From NCBI GenBank assembly GCA_002695035.1, contig NZNU01000053.1, positions 24,340 through 88,339 of the forward strand: a stretch of DNA of 64,000 nucleotides, given 5' to 3'. The position numbers were made by a program, and so were the translations under genes. Source of the stretch: Micavibrio sp. (GTDB taxonomy: Bacteria > Pseudomonadota > Alphaproteobacteria > Micavibrionales > Micavibrionaceae). Shown here in pieces: positions 27,955 through 36,131 of the stretch (positions are counted from its first letter, which is position 1; each line of letters begins with the position of its first letter). The notes beneath the pieces are model-generated. The model did not search any database, was not told the origin of the DNA, and saw nothing but the letters and a program-made list of their open reading frames with translations.

Positions 27955-30500
27955 TACAAACCACCCGTACCTGTGCCCGCCGACGTTCCTCCGGTATTTG
28001 GTTGCCTTTCGGGCTGTTGCGGCTGCATAGGGACATTGGGCTGCGCACCCGTCGAATACGTTGTTCCGCCGCGCGGCTGATACGGGCTGTATGGATCCGT
28101 CTGATTACCTTGTGAATATGGCGAAGGCCCGTAAAGGTCGGTATTGCCTTGCGTTGAATAGGGCGAATTTTGCCCGTATCCTTCAACTATCCCATCATCA
28201 ATAATTGTAACCCTGTCATCGGGTTCCGTACCCGGCACGAAAGCCTCCCATATGCCTGAATCATCAAGGGGGGAGACGCGCTTACCTGTTTGAGGATTTA
28301 CACGCACCATTTTTATACCCTCAGGTACACGGAAAGGGGTTGCGGGAACACCGTCCAAAGCATCTTCTACAAAATCCTTAAAGACCGGCGCAGCAGTTGA
28401 TGATCCTGTCTCGCCAGATCCTAAAGGCTTTGGATTATCCATCCCAACATATACACCGATAGCAAGATCAGGGGTAAAACCAACAAACCATGTATCCTTG
28501 GACTCATTTGTTGTTCCGGTTTTTCCAGCCAATGGGCGGCCAAGACTTTTCAACCTTTGTCCCGTTCCCCGCTCAACCACACCTTCCAGAATGGAAACAA
28601 TCTGGTAGATGGTCTGAGGGTTTCCGATTTGGGGACGAATGTCGGGAATATTAGGAACATCCTGATTTTCCCAGCGTATTTTAGGCCCGCAATTGCGGCA
28701 TTGATGCTCATCCGTTTTAAAAACTGTATTTCCGTATCTGTCCTGAATGCGGTCAATAAAGCTTGGAGTAATCTTGTTTCCTCCATTTACCAACATGGCA
28801 TAAGCATTGGTTAGTTTGAGAAGGGTCGTCTCCCCCGCACCCAAGGCATTGGCCAGATGCGGCTTCATGTTCTCATCAATCCCGAATTCCTTGGCCGTAT
28901 CGACAACTTTTTCAATACCAATATGATTGGCAAGGCGTACAGTCATCAGGTTTCTTGATTTTTCGATCCCCACACGCAAAGGTGTCGCCCCATAAAATTT
29001 ATTGGAATAGTTTTTAGGGCGCCACACATTCCCGGCTGTGTCCGTATATTCAAATGGCGCATCCATGACCAATGTTGAAGGCGTATACCCCTGATCCAGT
29101 GCCGTTAAGTAAACGAAGGGCTTAAAAGCAGATCCGGGCTGGCGTCTGGCTTGGGTTGCGCGGTTATACTGGCTGCCATCAAAGGCCCAGCCGCCCTGCA
29201 TCGCAAGTACGCGACCAGTATTCGGGTCAATCACCACAATCCCGCCCTGAATTTTAGGAACCTGGCGCAAATAATATTCCGCACTTTCTTCGCCAACTTT
29301 TTCAACCATGACGATATCGCCGGTTTTTAGCGCGTTACTTCCACCGCCGGCCCATTTAACATCTTCGGAGCGTATATTAACCTGAGCACCTTCCCTAAGT
29401 GCTACGCGACCAGAACCATCAAGCACAACAGCAAATTGCCAGCTGTCCAGCATGCCTTCAGGTTTATCCAGATTTTCAATAGTGGCGGAAAGACTTCCTG
29501 TTGTCTGACCGCGCTCAAGCGGGCCGCGCCAGCCATGCCTGCGATCAAAGGCGAGAAGACCGTCACGCAAGGCTTCCTCTGCAATTCTTTGATAAGTCGG
29601 GTCAACACTTGTACGGATAGACAGGCCGCTTTTCAGAATTGAATCCTCACCGTATCTTTCAACCATTTCACGGCGCACCTCTTCGGCAAAATAAGGTGCA
29701 TTCACCACACGGTCAGCCTCGCGCTTTACCATTTCAAGGGGCTTTAATTTTGCCATCTCTGCCTGAGATTCAGTGATAAAGTCATTATCTGCCATTTCAT
29801 CAATCACCCAGTTACGGCGCTCTAAGGCACTTTCTTTGTTACGCATAGGGTGATAATTATTGGGCGCCTTGGGAAGCGCTGCAAGATAGGCAGCTTCTTC
29901 AATTGCCAGCTCATCCAGTGATTTATTAAAATAATTCAGGGCAGCAGAGGCGACACCATAAGATCTTTGGCCCAAAAATATTTCATTCAAATATAATTCA
30001 AGAATACGGTCTTTGCTCATGGCCTTATCCATCCGATAGGCGACAATGGCCTCGCGGATTTTACGGGTGTAAGACACCTCATTGGTTAAGAGGAAGTTTT
30101 TCGCAACCTGCTGTGTAATTGTTGAGGCCCCGATAGGGCGGCGACCGGAACCTGCATTTTTGATGTTGCTGGCCATGGCGCGGGCAATCGCCATCGGATC
30201 AACACCTTTATGGGTGTAAAAATTCTTATCTTCCGCCGCCAGAAATGCATTTTTAACCAAATCGGGAATTTCTTCGCTGGGTACGAAAATTCGATTTTCC
30301 TGCGCAAATTCATCCAATAAGCGCCCATCCCCTGAGTGTACGCGGGTCACAAGTGACGGCTCGTAATCTTTCAGGGTGCTGTAATTCGGTAAATCATAGC
30401 TAAAATATATGAAGACGCCTACAACAAACAGGACGGCAGCGATTAGCCCGAGAAGCCCGAGCGAAAAACACCATAATAAAAATTTTCCTATAAAGCGCAT
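27951..30500 (-). CDS. mrcA: Penicillin-binding protein 1A
   Basis: 849-residue bifunctional peptidoglycan synthase. A short cytoplasmic start and membrane anchor (about 7-34) are followed by the GT51 glycosyltransferase (EDKNFYTHKGVD, GASTITQQVAKNF, LYLNEIFLGQ) and the transpeptidase with the active serine in PGSAFKPFVY, SRN as the SxN motif, and GKTGTTNESKDTWFVG. The about 90-residue C-terminal tail is rich in Pro, Gln, Gly, Tyr and Asn and looks disordered. Divergent from the VanX-type dipeptidase gene, 56 bases apart, which suggests joint wall-related function. Confidence 0.97.
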   Translation of the reverse strand: MRFIGKFLLWCFSLGLLGLIAAVLFVVGVFIYFSYDLPNYSTLKDYEPSLVTRVHSGDGRLLDEFAQENRIFVPSEEIPDLVKNAFLAAEDKNFYTHKGVDPMAIARAMASNIKNAGSGRRPIGASTITQQVAKNFLLTNEVSYTRKIREAIVAYRMDKAMSKDRILELYLNEIFLGQRSYGVASAALNYFNKSLDELAIEEAAYLAALPKAPNNYHPMRNKESALERRNWVIDEMADNDFITESQAEMAKLKPLEMVKREADRVVNAPYFAEEVRREMVERYGEDSILKSGLSIRTSVDPTYQRIAEEALRDGLLAFDRRHGWRGPLERGQTTGSLSATIENLDKPEGMLDSWQFAVVLDGSGRVALREGAQVNIRSEDVKWAGGGSNALKTGDIVMVEKVGEESAEYYLRQVPKIQGGIVVIDPNTGRVLAMQGGWAFDGSQYNRATQARRQPGSAFKPFVYLTALDQGYTPSTLVMDAPFEYTDTAGNVWRPKNYSNKFYGATPLRVGIEKSRNLMTVRLANHIGIEKVVDTAKEFGIDENMKPHLANALGAGETTLLKLTNAYAMLVNGGNKITPSFIDRIQDRYGNTVFKTDEHQCRNCGPKIRWENQDVPNIPDIRPQIGNPQTIYQIVSILEGVVERGTGQRLKSLGRPLAGKTGTTNESKDTWFVGFTPDLAIGVYVGMDNPKPLGSGETGSSTAAPVFKDFVEDALDGVPATPFRVPEGIKMVRVNPQTGKRVSPLDDSGIWEAFVPGTEPDDRVTIIDDGIVEGYGQNSPYSTQGNTDLYGPSPYSQGNQTDPYSPYQPRGGTTYSTGAQPNVPMQPQQPERQPNTGGTSAGTGTGGLY

Positions 30501-30556
30501 AATATTTGTCTTATGACATAGCCTGAGACATGTGAAAAGGCTAGAATAAATTTAAG

Positions 30557-31207
30557 ATGCTTAGAATTATACCATCAACCGACCTGATTTGCATGAATTC
30601 TTATCTTGCCGATCATAACATTAAGATAGACCATGTTTATAAGGATGCCAGTCATCCTGAAAATATTTTCAAGCGCGCCTTGTATCATAAGGATTCGCAA
30701 TTCTGGCTCCATAAGGATCTGGCAGAAATAGTTGTGCTTGCAGCACATCTCTTTTCCGAGATGGGTTATGTTTTGGTTCTTAAAGACGGACTTCGCCCCC
30801 TTGAAGCTCAAGCCGCAATGCTTGAGACCGAAATTGTACAAAATAATCTTCACTGGCTGGAAGAGCCAAGACTTTTATCCCCTCCCGGTAAAGGGGGACA
30901 TCCGCGCGGTATGGCCGTTGATGTTCTTTTACAGGACAGCTCGGGACAGGATCTGGATTTTGGCACTGTGTTTGATTTTCTGACACATGACCCTTCCGAC
31001 AACCCGGCGGCGCGTGATTATAAAACTCTACCGGACGCAGTTCTGGAAAATCGTAAAGTTCTTGAAAAAGGGATGCTTGATGCCGCTGCTCTGTGCGGTA
31101 AAAACTTACTCCCGCTGCCGACAGAGTGGTGGGATTTTCGGTTCATGCCGGATGTGATTAATAGCTTTGAACCGCTTTCAGCTAAGGATTTACCGTTTAA
31201 GCATTAA
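30557..31207 (+). CDS. D-alanyl-D-alanine dipeptidase, VanX/DdpX family
   Basis: 216-residue zinc enzyme of the M15D family that cleaves D-Ala-D-Ala. It has the transition-state Arg in KDGLRPLEAQ, the zinc motif GGHPRGMAVDV (His and Asp) and EWWDF (Glu and the last zinc His region). No signal peptide, so it should act in the cytoplasm, probably on turnover or salvage dipeptide rather than resistance; no vanHA-type genes are near. Its stop overlaps the MFS stop in TTAA. Confidence 0.93.
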   Translation: MLRIIPSTDLICMNSYLADHNIKIDHVYKDASHPENIFKRALYHKDSQFWLHKDLAEIVVLAAHLFSEMGYVLVLKDGLRPLEAQAAMLETEIVQNNLHWLEEPRLLSPPGKGGHPRGMAVDVLLQDSSGQDLDFGTVFDFLTHDPSDNPAARDYKTLPDAVLENRKVLEKGMLDAAALCGKNLLPLPTEWWDFRFMPDVINSFEPLSAKDLPFKH

Positions 31208-32484
31208 GATGCAGACGCATCTTCTTCGGTGGGGTGTTCCTCTTCCATAGCGTATTCCCCGGCCATAGAGGCAGCAACATAAGATAACTTATCCGGCAGT
31301 GGTATATATTCGGAGCGGTCCTTGCGTTTGATGGTGTCGCCCAAATGTGAACGCGTAATAGTAACCGCACATGTCACGAGACAGGCAAAGGCAGGCAAAA
31401 GCGGAAAGGCAGCTTTACCAAATAACGTCATGGCAAAACCGACAGTAATAGGACCAATAAATGAGCCTGCCCCATTTATCAGAATAAGGGTGGCGCTGGC
31501 GTTTATGATTTCGCTTTCATCCAGACTGTCATTAACAAGACTGGCCGAAATACTATAAATAGTCAGCATAGAGCCGCTTAAGCAAAAGGCAGCAGGCAAA
31601 AAGAAATAGTTCGGCAATATCTCAAGAGTTGCCAATCCCGCTATCAACCCAAAGATAAACCCGCCAATCAAAACAACGGCAAGCACTTTTAGCCTATCGA
31701 TTTTGTCGGAAATCCAGCCAATCGGCAGTTGAAAAATCATTCCCGCGGCAACGAGTACAGCCATAAAAAAAGCAATCGCCGATTCATTCATGCCTTCTCC
31801 TACTGCATAAACAGGGGCAAGGAGCAGGAATGTTGTTCCGGTAAACCCACTCATAAAGCACCCAAAAAAACCAAGAGGAGCTTTGCGGAACAATGGTCTG
31901 AATTCGATTTTTTTAGGCGTTTGGTAACTCGGCGCCTCTCTTCTGCTTAGAGAAATCGGCACAAGCGCTAATGAAATCAGGACAGAGACAACAATAAAAA
32001 GCTCAAAATTTCTTGGGTCACCAAGGTTTAGAAATAGCTGTCCACCGGTCTGTGCCACGAAGACGCAAATCATATAAGTGCTTAGGATTTTGCCCCGATT
32101 ATAGATTGTACTGGACGCATTCAGCCAGCTCTCGGATACTATAAATATGGCTGCAAAAGACACGCCTGTTATAATTCGCAAAATAGTCCACATCACAGCA
32201 GAATCAGTTACAGTATAGACAAGGACAGCCGATGAGGCGAGCGATGCAAGCGCGGCATATACCCTGATATGGCCAACATTTTTGATCAGGCGGGGCGTGA
32301 CAATACAACCAAAACTATATCCGATATAATAGGTCGCCAGAACCGCACCAATTGTAGCAGGGGAAAAGCCGATCAAGGATCCTCTTATACCCAACAATGT
32401 CCCTTGCAGCCCATTCCCAAGGATAAGAAAAATAATGCCGGCAAAGACAGGCCAAGTAGAAACTATAACTTTATGCGTAGCCAT
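31204..32484 (-). CDS. MFS transporter
   Basis: 426 residues with about 12 membrane segments. The first half begins with GIIFLILGNGLQGTLLGIRG and FSPATIGAVLATYYIGYSFGC, a pattern of the YcaD-like branch of the major facilitator superfamily. The cytoplasmic loop after segment 6 is Arg/Lys-rich and the tail acidic. The substrate cannot be told. It follows mlaF by 12 bases with GGTGG before the ATG, so it probably shares the mlaEF transcript. Confidence 0.88.
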   Translation of the reverse strand: MATHKVIVSTWPVFAGIIFLILGNGLQGTLLGIRGSLIGFSPATIGAVLATYYIGYSFGCIVTPRLIKNVGHIRVYAALASLASSAVLVYTVTDSAVMWTILRIITGVSFAAIFIVSESWLNASSTIYNRGKILSTYMICVFVAQTGGQLFLNLGDPRNFELFIVVSVLISLALVPISLSRREAPSYQTPKKIEFRPLFRKAPLGFFGCFMSGFTGTTFLLLAPVYAVGEGMNESAIAFFMAVLVAAGMIFQLPIGWISDKIDRLKVLAVVLIGGFIFGLIAGLATLEILPNYFFLPAAFCLSGSMLTIYSISASLVNDSLDESEIINASATLILINGAGSFIGPITVGFAMTLFGKAAFPLLPAFACLVTCAVTITRSHLGDTIKRKDRSEYIPLPDKLSYVAASMAGEYAMEEEHPTEEDASAS

Positions 32485-32496
32485 TTCTTGCCACCT

Positions 32497-33282
32497 TTAG
32501 ACCATATTGGCGTGTTTTGTAATAGGTCCTTCGGCGCGACCGTGAATAAACTGATCAACATATTCATTGTTTGAATTATCAAGTTCTTCAACAGATCCTG
32601 TCCAGATCAATTTGCCTTCATGGATCATTGTAACCTTATCGGCAATTTTACGGGCAGAGGCCATGTCATGTGTGATAGAAAGCGCAGTCGCCCCCAGATC
32701 CTTTACACATTTCACAATCAAATCATTGATAACATCAGCCATTATCGGATCAAGCCCGGTGGTCGGTTCATCAAAAAAGATAATTTCCGGGTTTGCGGCA
32801 ATCGCACGGGCCAAACCGATACGCTTTTGCATTCCCCCTGAGAGTTCTGCCGGGTAAAGGTCGCCAACCTGTCGCCCCATACCCACGGCCTCAATTTTCT
32901 GCATGGCAATCTCGCGCGCCTCTTCACGGTCCATTTTACGGCCATGAATTAAACCAAAGGCAACATTTTCCCACACAGGAAGGGAGTCAAACAAAGCGCC
33001 CCCCTGAAAAAGCATTCCAAACTTGGACATGACATCTTCGTGATCGTCATTGTCCATTTCAGTTATTTCGGTGCCGTCAATTTTGATTGAACCGCTATCC
33101 GGTTTGATAAGTCCCAATACACATTTCAGCGTTACGGATTTTCCGGTACCTGACCCACCGATAATAACGCAAGATTCACCCTCAGCCACATCCAGATCAA
33201 TGCTGTTAAGCACTTTTTTTGTGCCAAAAGATTTTCTGACATCACGCATGCTTATTTTGGGTGTCTGCACAGCTTCGCTCAT
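32497..33282 (-). CDS. mlaF: ABC transporter ATP-binding protein MlaF
   Basis: 261-residue ATPase of the phospholipid-transport system that keeps the outer membrane asymmetric. It has Walker A GGSGTGKSVT, signature LSGGMQKRIGLARA, Walker B IIFFDEPTTGLDP and the H-loop SITHD. The start overlaps the mlaE stop by 4 bases. No mlaD (MCE protein), mlaC or mlaB follows; an MFS gene stands in that place. Confidence 0.94.
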   Translation of the reverse strand: MSEAVQTPKISMRDVRKSFGTKKVLNSIDLDVAEGESCVIIGGSGTGKSVTLKCVLGLIKPDSGSIKIDGTEITEMDNDDHEDVMSKFGMLFQGGALFDSLPVWENVAFGLIHGRKMDREEAREIAMQKIEAVGMGRQVGDLYPAELSGGMQKRIGLARAIAANPEIIFFDEPTTGLDPIMADVINDLIVKCVKDLGATALSITHDMASARKIADKVTMIHEGKLIWTGSVEELDNSNNEYVDQFIHGRAEGPITKHANMV

Positions 33283-34091
33283 GAGAAAAAGACCTGTGTA
33301 AGGATATAGTTAAAAATCAGAATAAGGATGGAAGAAGTCACAACGGCATTTGTTGTCGCCGCACCGACCCCTTGTGCGCCACGGCCAGAATTAAAGCCGT
33401 GATAGCACCCCATAATTGTCACGATAAAGCCGAAAACGGCAGCTTTTGCGAGACCGGAGATTACATCCATTGGTTGCAAAACGTCCCAGCTTTGCGATAA
33501 GTAAGATCCGGCTGAAAAGCCAAGTACGTGCACACTCACAATATATCCGCCCATAATCCCTATCAAATCACCTATAAGAACAAGGATAGGCAAGGTCAGC
33601 GTTCCCGCAATTAAACGCGGTACAACCAGATATTTAAAAGGATTAACAGATAGAGTGCGTAAGGCATCAATCTGTTCTGTCACACGCATTGTCCCTATTT
33701 CAGCGGCAATAGAAGCACCGACACGCCCCGCAACCATCAAACCTGCCAAAATAGGCGCAAGTTCGCGCGTAATAGAAAGAGATACAACAGAGGCAATCGC
33801 ACTTTCAGCATTAAATCGTGTGAACCCTGTATAAGATTGCAGAGCCAGAACCATACCTGTGAAAAACGTGGTCAAACCAACAACTGGCAGGGAGTAATAT
33901 CCGATACTGACAATTTGTTTTAAAAAATTTTTCGGAAAGAAGGGCGCTCTAAAAACATGGGAAACAGAAAGACCTGCAAAGGCCGAAAATTGACCGACAG
34001 CAGCAAAAAAGGACAACAGGCTATGCCCTATTGTCTGAAAAAAATCATTGATGCTGTAATTTTTAACTTTCAAAACTCTAACCGTAGTCAA
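33279..34091 (-). CDS. mlaE: MlaE-family phospholipid ABC permease
   Basis: 270 residues. After an N-terminal amphipathic part it has the MlaE/YrbE domain with FFTGMVLALQSYTGF, SITRELAPILAGLMVAGRVG, the coupling-helix motif AEIGTMRVTEQIDALRTL and a C-terminal MGCYHGFNSGRGAQGVG. The permease partners MlaF directly downstream (4-base overlap). About five membrane segments. Confidence 0.95.
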   Translation of the reverse strand: MTTVRVLKVKNYSINDFFQTIGHSLLSFFAAVGQFSAFAGLSVSHVFRAPFFPKNFLKQIVSIGYYSLPVVGLTTFFTGMVLALQSYTGFTRFNAESAIASVVSLSITRELAPILAGLMVAGRVGASIAAEIGTMRVTEQIDALRTLSVNPFKYLVVPRLIAGTLTLPILVLIGDLIGIMGGYIVSVHVLGFSAGSYLSQSWDVLQPMDVISGLAKAAVFGFIVTIMGCYHGFNSGRGAQGVGAATTNAVVTSSILILIFNYILTQVFFS

Positions 34092-34153
34092 TTTGGCTGT
34101 TTACACAGTCAGTTGATAGCACGACTATTGCCAGAAAAAAAGTTTAAATGTGC

Positions 34154-34384
34154 TTAATGCACGGTAACAGGATACATATCATTATTTAAAACAGAGGCCA
34201 TCGCCAACTCCGCACTATCATTAACCGCTAATTGCGTACCATCGGCAGCATGAACGGCAAAACTAAGCTGTCCATCAACCTTTACCTCACGGATGTAAGC
34301 CATCTGATTCATACCCATAGTTTTAAAGTCACGGGTACTCAGTCGTCTTAAGAAATTTTCTGCGGTTTGAGATTTGTCATTCAT
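34154..34384 (-). CDS. DUF1150 small protein
   Basis: 76 residues. DUF1150 family proteins of unknown function commonly sit directly behind a small heat-shock protein in alphaproteobacteria, and this one does, 36 bases after hsp20. The family pattern GMNQMAYIREVKVDGQLSFAVHAADGT is visible in the middle. Presumably heat-induced with hsp20. A short GTGC/GCAC stem with a T-run beyond it (about 34134-34162) could be its terminator. Confidence 0.9.
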   Translation of the reverse strand: MNDKSQTAENFLRRLSTRDFKTMGMNQMAYIREVKVDGQLSFAVHAADGTQLAVNDSAELAMASVLNNDMYPVTVH

Positions 34385-34420
34385 AAATTACCTGCCTTGC
34401 CCTACTAACGGGTTAGTCCC

Positions 34421-34882
34421 TTAAGAAGTTTCCTCAACATCTATAGCTTTGGGTTTTCCCTTACCATTTGTTTTGGATTTGATTTCAATTTTGCGCGCAT
34501 GCGATTCCGGTATGACGCGCTCCATATCAATATGAAGCAAGCCATTATCAAGATACGCGTCTCGCACCTCTATCCCATCGGCGAGCACAAAAGCACGCTG
34601 GAATTGCCGAGCAGCGATTCCACGGTGAAGATAAATTCTTTCGCCATCATCTTCCTGCTTGCCGCGAATGACCAGCTGATTGTGCTCAACCTGCACATCC
34701 AGATCATCCATAGTAAAACCGGCCACAGCCAAGCTAATGCGCAGCCCGTCCTCGCCAATCTGTTCTATGTTGTAAGGGGGGTAACCTTCACCTGCCGTTT
34801 TTTTCAGGCGGTCAAAGGTCTGTTCAAAATGGTCAAAACCCAAAAACAAGGGCGAATCAAATAAAGATAGTCGTGTCGACAT
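34421..34882 (-). CDS. Small heat-shock protein, Hsp20/IbpA family
   Basis: 153 residues with a central alpha-crystallin domain (about 37-130). The pattern PPYNIEQIGEDGLRISLAVAGF, the GKQEDDGERIYLHRGIAARQFQRAF segment and a GLLHIDMERVIPE end match the IbpA-type branch. It binds unfolding proteins without ATP. The Shine-Dalgarno AAGGAG at about 34889-34894 lies within a hairpin (see the thermometer entry), so translation should be heat-controlled. Confidence 0.96.
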   Translation of the reverse strand: MSTRLSLFDSPLFLGFDHFEQTFDRLKKTAGEGYPPYNIEQIGEDGLRISLAVAGFTMDDLDVQVEHNQLVIRGKQEDDGERIYLHRGIAARQFQRAFVLADGIEVRDAYLDNGLLHIDMERVIPESHARKIEIKSKTNGKGKPKAIDVEETS

Positions 34883-34887
34883 ATATA

Positions 34888-34944
34888 ACTCCTTAAGTAG
34901 CGAGTGATGTCATCTATGAAGGCCTTAACATCAAGCACCTTCAT
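34888..34944 (-). promoter_or_regulatory. ROSE-like RNA thermometer in the hsp20 leader
   Basis: On the minus strand the leader has hairpin I (ATGAAGG/CCTTCAT, 34938-34944 with 34916-34922) and, next to the start codon, a hairpin at 34888-34905. There ACTC-G-CT pairs with AGGAGT around ACTTA, so that the Shine-Dalgarno AGGAG is closed and one G on the other arm is bulged. UCGCU opposite AGGA with a bulged G is the signature of ROSE thermometers, known in small heat-shock gene leaders of alphaproteobacteria. The fold is my reading of the sequence and was not computed. Confidence 0.7.
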
Positions 34945-34951
34945 TTTTTGT

Positions 34952-34981
34952 ACTATACCTTTATATACGTGAAAAATGCAA
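34952..34981 (-). promoter_or_regulatory. Putative hsp20 promoter
   Basis: Minus strand: TTGCAT (34976-34981), 18 bases, TATAGT (34952-34957). A start about 7 bases downstream of the -10 falls at the beginning of hairpin I of the leader, in agreement with a ROSE-type transcript. The -35 is weak. Confidence 0.45.
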
Positions 34982-34983
34982 AT

Positions 34984-35127
34984 TCAGATCACTGCAATCG
35001 CCATAATTGCCTTGATGATACCTGCCAGCAGAAACATAGCCGCCAGTCCGCCAAGCCAAAGAGCCACAAACCACGCCCATTGCTTTTTCTTTTTCCCTTG
35101 AGACTTAGGATCAGTAGAGCGGTTCAT
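34984..35127 (-). CDS. CydX-like DUF2474 subunit of cytochrome bd
   Basis: 47 residues: a polar, Lys-rich start (SQGKKKKQ) and one membrane helix WAWFVALWLGGLAAMFLL. DUF2474 proteins are small partners of CydAB, like CydX of E. coli. The ATG at 35127 lies 17 bases inside the cydB end, with AAGGCAGG before it, so it is coupled to cydB. A longer reading from 35202 would overlap cydB deeply and is rejected. Confidence 0.85.
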   Translation of the reverse strand: MNRSTDPKSQGKKKKQWAWFVALWLGGLAAMFLLAGIIKAIMAIAVI

Positions 35128-36130
35128 GGCCTGCCTTGCCCCGAAAAACATAGTAGCAATAAGCGGTGTAGGACAGAATAACCGGCAGCATGATGACCGC
35201 ACCTATTAACATCAGTGACAGAGATTCCGGCGCTGCGGCAGCCTGATCAATGGTCACAGTATGCGGCACAATATAAGGCCATAAAGATATAGCCAACCCG
35301 ATATATCCCATGACAAACAAACCGATACTAAAGAGGAACGGCGCAACCTCTTTTTCCCTCATCAGCGAAACGATCAGGCCAGCATAAAGCGCGCCTGTGA
35401 TTAAAGGAATAGGCCATACATAATAGATGAAGGGAGCCTGAAACCAGCGCTGGTGAAGCTCCGCATCCAGAAATGGAACCCAAAGGCAAACAAGACCCAT
35501 AAAGAAGCCTACAAATATAAGCAGGTAATCTGCACATTTTCTGGCCCAGATTTGCGTCTTGTCTGTTGTTTTCATATTTAACCATGTCGCGCCCAGCAGA
35601 GCATAGCCCGTGACTACCCCCAGGGCGGTCATCATTGAAAAGGCCGTAAGCCAGTCGAATGCGCCCCCTGCAAAGGAACGCCCCTCCACCGAGATGCCCT
35701 GAATGAAACCTCCAAGAATAAGACCCTGGAATACGGCCGCGCCAAGTGAACCGAAATGGAAAGAGTAATCCCAGAATTTACGCCCTATGCCCGTTGCCTT
35801 AAAACGCAGTTCAAAGGCGATACCGCGGAAAATCAGAAAAACAAGCATCAGTATAATTGGTACATAAAGGGCGGGCATGATAATGGCATAGGCCATAGGA
35901 AAGGCAGCAAACATACCCCCCCCGCCAAGCACAAGCCAGGTTTCATTACCATCCCAGAAAGGGGCGACCGAATTCATTGCGCGTGAGCGACAATCATCAC
36001 TCGGAGCAAAAGGGTACAAAATCCCCACGCCCAGATCAAACCCGTCAAGAATAACGTATAAAAATATGGCAATTGCCAGTAAACCGCCCCAGATAAGGGG
36101 TAAGTCCAAAAATCCTTCAAAGGAAAACAT
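35111..36130 (-). CDS. cydB: Cytochrome bd ubiquinol oxidase subunit II
   Basis: 339 residues, about nine membrane segments. The N-terminus LYVILDGFDLGVGILYPFAP and the following NSVAPFWDGNETWLVLGGG are hallmarks of CydB. The enzyme couples quinol oxidation to oxygen reduction at the inner membrane. cydA ends one base before it and cydX overlaps its end. Confidence 0.97.
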   Translation of the reverse strand: MFSFEGFLDLPLIWGGLLAIAIFLYVILDGFDLGVGILYPFAPSDDCRSRAMNSVAPFWDGNETWLVLGGGGMFAAFPMAYAIIMPALYVPIILMLVFLIFRGIAFELRFKATGIGRKFWDYSFHFGSLGAAVFQGLILGGFIQGISVEGRSFAGGAFDWLTAFSMMTALGVVTGYALLGATWLNMKTTDKTQIWARKCADYLLIFVGFFMGLVCLWVPFLDAELHQRWFQAPFIYYVWPIPLITGALYAGLIVSLMREKEVAPFLFSIGLFVMGYIGLAISLWPYIVPHTVTIDQAAAAPESLSLMLIGAVIMLPVILSYTAYCYYVFRGKAGHEPLY

Positions 36131-36131
36131 C

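Noticed and set aside
35128..35202. Longer reading of the CydX-like protein
   Set aside because: It lies wholly inside cydB and its extra residues do not match the family.
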